NCBI GenBank assembly: GCA_023423535.1
Contig: JAFAFL010000110.1
Location: forward strand, 1-11,140
Reading direction: 5' to 3'
From: Pseudomonadota bacterium
GTDB taxonomy: Bacteria > Myxococcota > Myxococcia > Myxococcales > Myxococcaceae
DNA: 11,140 nt
Shown: in pieces, positions 6,797 to 11,140 of the stretch
Numbering within the stretch: the first letter of the stretch is position 1
How the letters are laid out: every line of letters begins with the position of its first letter
Made by a program: the position numbers and the translations under genes
Notes under the pieces: model-generated
What the model was told of the DNA's origin: nothing
The model's input: only the letters and a program-made list of their open reading frames with translations
Database searches by the model: none

Positions 6797-7216
6797 ATGT
6801 CTGGCTCTCGTTCACAGCCGCTGGCGATCTTCCTCCACGACGGCGCCTGGGACCGAATGCACCAGGGCCTCTCCATCGCCGCGGCGGGCTGCGCGCTGGG
6901 CCGCAAGGTGGACGTGTTCCTCTTCTGGTGGGCGCTCGAACGCGTGGCGGGGGATCGCCTCGACGATCCGGACCTCGGCGAAGGCGAAGCGCGCGAGGCC
7001 CATGCGGATCGTCTGGAGGCGCGCGGCGTCCCCACCCTGCGCGAACTGCTCGGGCACCTGCGTGAGAGCGGGCTGTGCACGGTGCACGCCTGCACCGGGA
7101 GCCTCGCGGCCCTCGGCCTGCGTCCGCCGGACGTGGAGGGAAAGGTGGACGGGCTGGTGGGCTGGACGGCCATCCTCCAGCTTACGAACGGCATCGCAGA
7201 CCGTTTCTACCTATGA
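6797..7216 (+). CDS. DsrE/DsrF/DrsH-like family protein
   Basis: The product is 139 aa and resembles small cytoplasmic DsrE-like proteins, some of which handle sulfur as persulfide on a conserved cysteine. Residues 8-15 (PLAIFLHD) form the first strand, with WDRMHQGLSIAAAGCALGRKV (18-38) as first helix. VDVFLFWWAL (38-47) is the second strand. LCTVHACTGSLAALGL (93-108) is the family's cysteine segment, with Cys99 at the usual position, and the end (119-135) matches the typical VGW-x-A-x-L finish. Cys32 and Cys94 are further candidates. There are no tus/dsr partners nearby, so a sulfur-relay role is not supported by context. The start is uncertain: ATG 6797 fits the domain edge but has a poor ribosome site; in-frame ATG 6755 or GTG 6743 (just after AAGGGGGG) would add 14 or 18 residues. 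It is transcribed away from fni. Confidence 0.78.
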   Translation: MSGSRSQPLAIFLHDGAWDRMHQGLSIAAAGCALGRKVDVFLFWWALERVAGDRLDDPDLGEGEAREAHADRLEARGVPTLRELLGHLRESGLCTVHACTGSLAALGLRPPDVEGKVDGLVGWTAILQLTNGIADRFYL

Positions 7217-7218
7217 CT

Positions 7219-7249
7219 CGCTTCGGCTTTTTCGAAGCGGCACCGGTGC
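7219..7249. terminator. Hairpin plus abutting palindrome after the DsrE-like gene (possible terminator)
   Basis: Three bases after the DsrE-like stop, CGCTTCG (7219-7225) and CGAAGCG (7233-7239) form a perfect 7-bp stem with loop GCTTTTT. The perfect palindrome GCACCGGTGC (7240-7249) follows directly. The T-run lies in the loop, not after the stem, so this is not a classical intrinsic terminator. It may act in mRNA processing or as a protein site. Confidence 0.35.
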
Positions 7250-7251
7250 GT

Positions 7252-7279
7252 TTGACGGGAGTGATCCGGCCCTTAGGTT
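7252..7279 (+). promoter_or_regulatory. Candidate sigma-70 promoter of htpX
   Basis: TTGACG (7252-7257) and TAGGTT (7274-7279) are spaced by 16 nt, placing the start about 35 nt before the htpX ATG. The -35 matches the consensus at 5 of 6 positions, and the -10 begins with TA and ends in T. It is followed at once by the inverted repeat GTTGA-CGCTC-TCAAC (7280-7294), which would overlap the transcription start and could be an operator. Confidence 0.5.
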
Positions 7280-7294
7280 GTTGACGCTCTCAAC
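7280..7294. promoter_or_regulatory. Inverted repeat GTTGA-N5-TCAAC at the htpX start region
   Basis: Perfect 5-bp arms with a 5-nt centre lie directly downstream of the candidate -10 and 27 nt before the htpX ATG. The position suits a repressor site or a 5' leader hairpin; no regulator can be named. Confidence 0.3.
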
Positions 7295-7320
7295 GCGCAA
7301 CCGAAAGGACGGTCGGAAAG

Positions 7321-8247
7321 ATGCAGCTCGGCAACGCTTCGCGGACTCCGTTCGGCGGGGCCACGATGCGTCGTGGCACCTCGCAGCTCGGCAACTACCT
7401 CAAGACGGCGGTGCTCCTCGCGGGCCTCACCGCGCTGGTGCTCTTCATCGGCGGGCGGCTCGGCGGTGCGGGCGGACTGCTGTTCGCCGGCGTGTTCGTG
7501 GTGGCGATGAACTTCGGCGCGTGGTGGTTCAGCGACCGCATCGCGCTCGCCATGCACGGCGCGCAGCCGCTGGAGCGGAGCCAGGCGCCCTTCATCTTCG
7601 ACACGGTGGAGCGCCTCACCCGGCGCGCCGGGATGCCGATGCCGAAGCTCTACCTCTTGCCCACGCCGGCGCCCAACGCGTTCGCCACCGGGCGGGATCC
7701 AGAACACGCGGCGGTCGCGGTGACGCAGGGGCTCCTGCAGCTCATGTCCCCGCGCGAGCTCGAGGGCGTGCTCGCACACGAGCTTGCGCACGTGAAGAAC
7801 CGCGACACGCTCATCTCCACCGTGGCGGCCACGCTGGCGGGCGTCATCACCCACGCGGTGCAGATGCTCTTCTGGTTCGGCGGCTCGCTCATGCGCGGAG
7901 AGGATCGCGAAGAGGAAGGTGGCGGCGGGCTGGCGAACCTCGCGCTGCTCATCGTGGCGCCCGTGGCGGCAATGCTCCTGCAGCTCGCGGTCAGCCGGGC
8001 GCGCGAGTACGGCGCGGACCAGACCGGCGCGGAGCTCACCGGCGATCCGGAGGGGCTCGCCTCCGCCCTGCTCAAGCTGCAGCGCGGCGCCGAGGCCCTG
8101 CCCTACGACCGGTCGCCGGCCACTGCGCACATGTTCATCGTCAACCCGCTCAGCGGCGGCGGCGTGATGTCGCTCTTCGCCACCCACCCGCCGATCGAGG
8201 AGCGCGTGGCGCGGCTGCGCGGGATGTCGCACGGGACGAGGGCCTAG
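7321..8247 (+). CDS. htpX: HtpX-type membrane zinc metalloprotease (M48B)
   Basis: The product is 308 aa, an inner-membrane protease that degrades misfolded or damaged membrane proteins together with FtsH in other bacteria. Two N-terminal membrane spans lie at about 28-45 and 50-71. The zinc motif HELAH at 153-157 (His153, Glu154, His157) is followed by NRDTL (160-164). Two further hydrophobic segments lie at about 167-190 and 204-224. The third zinc ligand is Glu229 in SRAREYGAD (225-233). A GDPEGLASALLKL segment (241-253) and the family end motif FATHPPIEERVARLR (286-300) complete the fold. The ATG at 7321 has AAGGAC about 10 nt upstream. Met16 (7366) is an alternative start nearer the usual N-terminus of the family, with a weaker ribosome site. 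The last two bases of the final codon and the TAG stop overlap the glycosyltransferase gene tail to tail. Confidence 0.96.
   Translation: MQLGNASRTPFGGATMRRGTSQLGNYLKTAVLLAGLTALVLFIGGRLGGAGGLLFAGVFVVAMNFGAWWFSDRIALAMHGAQPLERSQAPFIFDTVERLTRRAGMPMPKLYLLPTPAPNAFATGRDPEHAAVAVTQGLLQLMSPRELEGVLAHELAHVKNRDTLISTVAATLAGVITHAVQMLFWFGGSLMRGEDREEEGGGGLANLALLIVAPVAAMLLQLAVSRAREYGADQTGAELTGDPEGLASALLKLQRGAEALPYDRSPATAHMFIVNPLSGGGVMSLFATHPPIEERVARLRGMSHGTRA
8244..8247. other. CTAG shared by two convergent stop codons
   Basis: The palindrome CTAG is read as TAG (8245-8247) at the end of htpX and as TAG on the minus strand (8246-8244) at the end of the glycosyltransferase. The genes overlap by four bases, and there is no intergenic space for a terminator. 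Confidence 0.95.
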
Positions 8248-9581
8248 GCTTTCGTCTGCGGCCTCTGCAGGCCCTCGCGCGAGATCGCCGGATCCGTCGC
8301 GGCGAGGGGATCGGTGGGCCGCGCGGTGGCCTCCGGCTCCGGTGGGGGCAGACCCGAGAGGAGCTCCGCCGCGGAGGGCTGGCCCTCGGCGACGGCGATC
8401 CAGGGCAGCGGCTCGTCTCCTTCGGGGAGGGGCTCCAACCATTCCGGGCCCAGCTCCCCTTCGAGCTCGAGCACGCCCTTCGCGGGGTGGGGCTCTGCGG
8501 GCTCGAGGAGCAGCGTCTCCTTCAGCGAGGGATCCTGGGCAGCGACCGGCGAGAGCACGGGCGGGAACTCGGGCACGTGCAGAGGCAGCGGGGGCGGCAG
8601 GGCCTTCGCGTAGCGGCGGGAGACGCGGTGTCGCAGCGCCGGCACCGCTCTCGCCAGCGCGCCGAACCACTGTCCCAGGCGACTGGCCGCGAGCTGCGCG
8701 GGGAGCGCCCAGGGCTGGAGCGGATAACGTTCGGCGGCATAGCGTTCGAGCAGCGCCCGGGCCTCGTCCGCGCGGCCCCAGAACGCGAGCATGAGGGCGG
8801 TCTTCGACGCGCGGATGGAGAGGAAGCGCCGCAGGAGCGGGAGCAGCTCGCGCGGGGTGGCGAGCGAGATGGGACCGGGCTCCTCGAGGAAGGGCTCCAC
8901 CGGGCGCGCGCGCGCGTGGTTCGCGCTGAGGCCGCTGGCGTCGAGGTGGAAGGTCACCCTCGGCTCGGGCAGGAGGCCCACCGGACCGCTGAGGAGGAGA
9001 CGGAGGAAGAGCCACGCGTCCTCGCCGTAGGTACAGCGGCGCTGGGCGTAGAAGCCGCCGTGGCGCTCGAAGGCTTCACGGCGGATGACGGTGGCGCAGG
9101 GGCTCATGTAGGCGAGCACGTGCACGAGCCTCATCACCTCCACGTCCGGCGTGGTCCGGAAGATCCCGAACGGGAGCCTTCGCCGCTTCCACAGGCGCTG
9201 TCGCTTCGCGTCGCCCGGCACCACACGGTGACCGAGCGTGACCGAGGAAACGGTGGGCCAGGCCTGCAGCGCGCGAACCGCGTCCTCGAGGAAGTACGGC
9301 GACCACTCGTCGTCCGCGTCGAGGAAGGCCAGCACGTCGCCCCTCGCCTGGGCGACACCCGCGTTTCGCGCGGCGCCGGGGCCGGCGTTCTGCTGGCGTA
9401 CGACGCGGAAGCGACGGTCGTTGACCGCGTGCGCGCGGGCGAGGCGATCGCCCCCGTCGGTGGAGCCGTCGTCCACCACCACGACCTCGAAACGCCCGAA
9501 GGTCTGCCGCGAGATCGAAGCGAGCGCCCGCTGCACCCAGGGCGCCTTGTCGTACAGGGGCACCACGACCGACACGTCCAT
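8244..9581 (-). CDS. Family 2 glycosyltransferase with a long Pro/Glu-rich C-terminal tail
   Basis: The product is 445 aa. Residues 1-225 are a GT-A fold domain: the start is VSVVVPLYDK (3-12), a nucleotide-binding VVVDDGSTDGG lies at 34-44, NAGPGAARNAG at 65-75, the metal-binding DxD in AFLDADDEW at 85-93, and the GED motif at 186-188 supplies the likely catalytic base Asp188. It should transfer a sugar from a nucleotide-sugar to a surface polysaccharide, glycolipid or protein; donor and acceptor are unknown. Residues 226-327 look helical (linker). Residues 328-445 are rich in Pro, Glu, Ala and Leu, look disordered and have no recognised domain, so the protein is longer than simple family members. 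No membrane span was seen. The ATG at 9581 has GGAGG 6 nt upstream. It lies 83 bp after the E2-like gene on the same strand, with no other polysaccharide genes in view. Confidence 0.9.
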   Translation of the reverse strand: MDVSVVVPLYDKAPWVQRALASISRQTFGRFEVVVVDDGSTDGGDRLARAHAVNDRRFRVVRQQNAGPGAARNAGVAQARGDVLAFLDADDEWSPYFLEDAVRALQAWPTVSSVTLGHRVVPGDAKRQRLWKRRRLPFGIFRTTPDVEVMRLVHVLAYMSPCATVIRREAFERHGGFYAQRRCTYGEDAWLFLRLLLSGPVGLLPEPRVTFHLDASGLSANHARARPVEPFLEEPGPISLATPRELLPLLRRFLSIRASKTALMLAFWGRADEARALLERYAAERYPLQPWALPAQLAASRLGQWFGALARAVPALRHRVSRRYAKALPPPLPLHVPEFPPVLSPVAAQDPSLKETLLLEPAEPHPAKGVLELEGELGPEWLEPLPEGDEPLPWIAVAEGQPSAAELLSGLPPPEPEATARPTDPLAATDPAISREGLQRPQTKA

Positions 9582-9594
9582 CCGACACCTCCGT

Positions 9595-9615
9595 CTGCGC
9601 CTTGCCTGAGCGCAG
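9595..9615. other. Hairpin in the E2-like/glycosyltransferase spacer
   Basis: CTGCGC (9595-9600) and GCGCAG (9610-9615) form a 6-bp stem with a 9-nt loop in the 83-bp spacer. It lies just upstream of the GGAGG of the glycosyltransferase and has no T-run. It could affect readthrough or initiation; this is a weak call. Confidence 0.25.
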
Positions 9616-9664
9616 CACGGTGGGGAGTCAGGGAGGCGTGGCCAACCGGACCCGCGGGGAACGA

Positions 9665-10582
9665 TCAGCCGTTGCCGGCAGCGGGCACCGTCACCGGCAG
9701 ATCCACCGGGGTGTCCTTGCGAGCGTCGGGCAGGCTCTCGATGCGGTCGAAGCGCTCGAAGGGGTTCTCCATCATCTCGCGCAGCGTCGTGCTCAGCACC
9801 GACGCGTGGTAGCCGTCGATGAAGCGGTGGTCGAACGAGGCGTTGACGTGCATCACCTTGCCCACCACCACCTTCCCGTCCTCCACCACCGGCGCGTCCT
9901 TCACCGCTCCGGGCGCCACGAAGATGGGCACGCGCGTGTAGGGAACGAGCGGCACGTAGGCCACGTCGAGCCCCAGCGAGCCGACGTTGGTGATCGTCGC
10001 GCCGCCGAACGCGTCCTTCGGCATCCCGAACTTCGAGAGGTCGAGGTTCAGCGTGTACATCACGAAGCTGAGGGCCTTGAGGAACAGGTTCATCAAGAGG
10101 AACGGGATCTGCTGCACCGTGCTCTTGCCCTGCTCCAGCGCCTTGTCCTTGCGGCGGCGCACCCGGTCGATGGTGTCCTCCATCTCCTGCGCGATCTGGA
10201 AGAGCGACTTCTTGTCCGCGTCCTCGATCTTCGCCGCGGTGAGATCGACCTTTGCGCCCGCGCCGTCGCCGCTTTCGGCGGGCTGCACCACGAGCACCGA
10301 GAGGGTGACCTTCTCGCGCAGGTAGATGCGGTTCCAGCGCAGGATCGCGTTCGCGTCCGGGCAGCGGTGGAGCGCCTCGGCCACGGCCTTGGTGACGAGG
10401 TGGGTGACCGTCAGCCGCTTGCCGGTGCGCTGGCGGAAGGCCTCGATGTACTCGAGCGCCCGCTCCATCCGGACGGTCAGCGTGCCGTACACGGTGGGGT
10501 CGTAGGCGGTGGCCCAGGTGCCGATGGCCAGCTTGCGGAAGCTGGAGACCTCGGCCTTGGGGATCAGATCCAGATGCGGCAT
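9665..10582 (-). CDS. Stand-alone 2-oxoacid dehydrogenase acyltransferase (E2 catalytic-domain) protein
   Basis: The product is 305 aa and has the chloramphenicol-acetyltransferase-like fold of E2 subunits. A first region (about 12-100) contains RLTVTHLVTKAVAEAL (56-71). The core GGATITNVGSLG is at 193-204, VPIFVAPGAV at 218-227, and the active-site motif ASFDHRFIDGYH at 248-259, with His252 and Asp256 in the DHRxxDG arrangement. The lipoyl and peripheral subunit-binding domains of a true E2 are missing, and no E1 or E3 genes lie nearby, so it is probably an acyltransferase outside a dehydrogenase complex, with unknown acyl donor and acceptor. Residues about 101-185 are an insertion relative to the minimal domain, with a charged helix (130-150) and a hydrophobic stretch (160-178) that could touch a membrane. 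The start at 10582 was chosen because GGAG lies 10 nt upstream; ATGs at 10618 and 10615 would add 12 or 11 residues and have no ribosome site. Confidence 0.87.
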   Translation of the reverse strand: MPHLDLIPKAEVSSFRKLAIGTWATAYDPTVYGTLTVRMERALEYIEAFRQRTGKRLTVTHLVTKAVAEALHRCPDANAILRWNRIYLREKVTLSVLVVQPAESGDGAGAKVDLTAAKIEDADKKSLFQIAQEMEDTIDRVRRRKDKALEQGKSTVQQIPFLLMNLFLKALSFVMYTLNLDLSKFGMPKDAFGGATITNVGSLGLDVAYVPLVPYTRVPIFVAPGAVKDAPVVEDGKVVVGKVMHVNASFDHRFIDGYHASVLSTTLREMMENPFERFDRIESLPDARKDTPVDLPVTVPAAGNG

Positions 10583-10662
10583 GGCGCGGCTTCTCCGGAG
10601 GGGGCGTGACCCCATCATGGCTCAGGACCGCCTGTCGATGTGCGGGCGCTGTGCCGCCACCC

Positions 10663-10691
10663 TTGACGGGGCCGCATCCTTTGAATAGCTC
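10663..10691 (+). promoter_or_regulatory. Candidate promoter of the coiled-coil protein gene
   Basis: TTGACG (10663-10668) and TAGCTC (10686-10691) are spaced by 17 nt in the 154-bp divergent spacer (10583-10736), giving a leader of about 40 nt. The -35 is good; the -10 matches mainly at its first two bases. Nothing else was recognised in the spacer, and no good promoter for the divergent E2-like gene. Confidence 0.4.
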
Positions 10692-10736
10692 CGCCGCTTT
10701 CGTTTCACGCCCGTCTCACTGCTGCCTGGAGGCACC

Positions 10737-11140
10737 TTGGAAGTCGCCCTCGTACTGCTCGCCATCGGTTTCGTGGTGACGCTGACCATGCTCGTCATGG
10801 GCAAGCGCACCGCCGCCACTGCGCCCGCCACCGTCACCGGAGGTGATGCCCCGCGGCTGCGCCAGCTGGAGACCGAGCTCGAGCGCCGGAAGAAGGACCT
10901 CGACGATCAGCGCAAGCAGATGTCGGAGCTGACCGCGGAGCTGAAGCAGACGAAGCGGAAGCTGTTCGAGGAGCGCGAGGGCAAGAAGGACTCGCGCGAG
11001 CTGGCGAAGGCGCGGCAGGAGGAGGAGCGCAACGCGGCGCAGCAGCTGGAGATCGTCCGCGGCGAGCTCGCGGCCGCGCAGGCGGAGCTGGACAGGCTTC
11101 GTTCGGAGAACGCGCGCCGGCCCGGTCCTCGCACCGAGGG
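10737..11140 (+). CDS. Membrane-anchored coiled-coil protein, partial (3' end outside window)
   Basis: At least 134 residues are encoded before the window ends. The start is TTG at 10737, with GGAGG (10728-10732) 4 nt upstream; no ATG is suitable, since the first in-frame ATG (10788) would cut the membrane segment in half. Residues 2-21 are one hydrophobic span (EVALVLLAIGFVVTLTMLVM) followed by GKR, which suggests an N-in anchor with the rest outside the cytoplasm, or a reverse-signal-anchored cytoplasmic protein; the topology is not certain. Residues 25-39 are a short Ala/Thr/Pro linker. From 41 to about 126 runs a highly charged coiled coil with Leu-spaced heptads and many Lys, Arg and Glu. 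The visible end is Arg/Pro-rich. No family is recognised. A candidate sigma-70 promoter lies just upstream. It is divergent from the E2-like gene. Confidence 0.8.
   Translation, partial: MEVALVLLAIGFVVTLTMLVMGKRTAATAPATVTGGDAPRLRQLETELERRKKDLDDQRKQMSELTAELKQTKRKLFEEREGKKDSRELAKARQEEERNAAQQLEIVRGELAAAQAELDRLRSENARRPGPRTE

Noticed and set aside
6703..7194. N-terminal extension of fni to 517 residues
   Set aside because: The extension is antisense to the DsrE-like gene, Ser/Arg/Pro-rich, and the family N-terminus with RKDxH begins at the 6702 start.
8260..8273. GGCCT-CTGC-AGGCC hairpin as terminator for htpX
   Set aside because: It has only a 5-bp stem, no T-run on either strand, and lies within glycosyltransferase coding sequence.
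7002..9812. Plus-strand open frame of about 936 codons over htpX and the glycosyltransferase
   Set aside because: It is Arg-rich low-complexity sequence, overlapping htpX in another frame and the glycosyltransferase in antisense; no recognisable motifs.
10622..10837. Minus-strand 71-codon open frame in the right divergent spacer
   Set aside because: It is antisense to the start of the coiled-coil gene, of low complexity, and has no ribosome site or motif.

Overview
This is a high-GC (roughly 70% by eye) bacterial window with densely packed genes, GGAGG-type ribosome binding sites and strong G/C third-position bias. A bacterial mevalonate operon combined with a signal peptidase I gene, heptamer tandem repeats and long GC-driven antisense frames points to the Myxococcota (Myxococcaceae/Archangiaceae type). 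That assignment is inference from gene content, not a database match.

Layout. Positions 1-140 are a short tandem-repeat array (GTCAGCG/GTCAGCC heptamers) that runs into the 3' end of the first gene. From 6702 down to 136 lies a minus-strand gene train of seven genes: type 2 isopentenyl diphosphate isomerase (fni), class II HMG-CoA reductase (mvaA), mevalonate kinase (mvk), diphosphomevalonate decarboxylase (mvaD), signal peptidase I (lepB), a MmcQ/YjbR-family protein and an NTF2/SnoaL-like protein. Gaps from fni to the YjbR gene are 36 bp or less, and mvaD/lepB overlap by one base (TGATG), so at least six genes look like one transcription unit. From 6743/6797 to 8247 on the plus strand lie a DsrE-like protein and the membrane metalloprotease HtpX. 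HtpX meets a minus-strand family 2 glycosyltransferase tail to tail, both stop codons being read from one CTAG. Upstream of the glycosyltransferase is a stand-alone 2-oxoacid dehydrogenase E2-type acyltransferase. Divergent from it, at the right edge, a plus-strand gene starting at TTG encodes a membrane-anchored coiled-coil protein that runs off the window.

How the genes work together. HMG-CoA reductase makes mevalonate, mevalonate kinase phosphorylates it, the decarboxylase yields IPP and the isomerase makes DMAPP. HMG-CoA synthase and phosphomevalonate kinase are absent from the cluster and must be encoded elsewhere or bypassed. LepB at the end of the operon couples isoprenoid supply to an envelope/secretion function by gene order and translational coupling. 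No phage, insertion sequence, CRISPR array or RNA gene was recognised.

The least expected signal is an AT-rich 15-mer (GAAGTATATTTCCGG) found exactly twice, inside two different genes and in two different reading frames. One copy is part of a CCGGAA-N6-TTCCGG inverted repeat.
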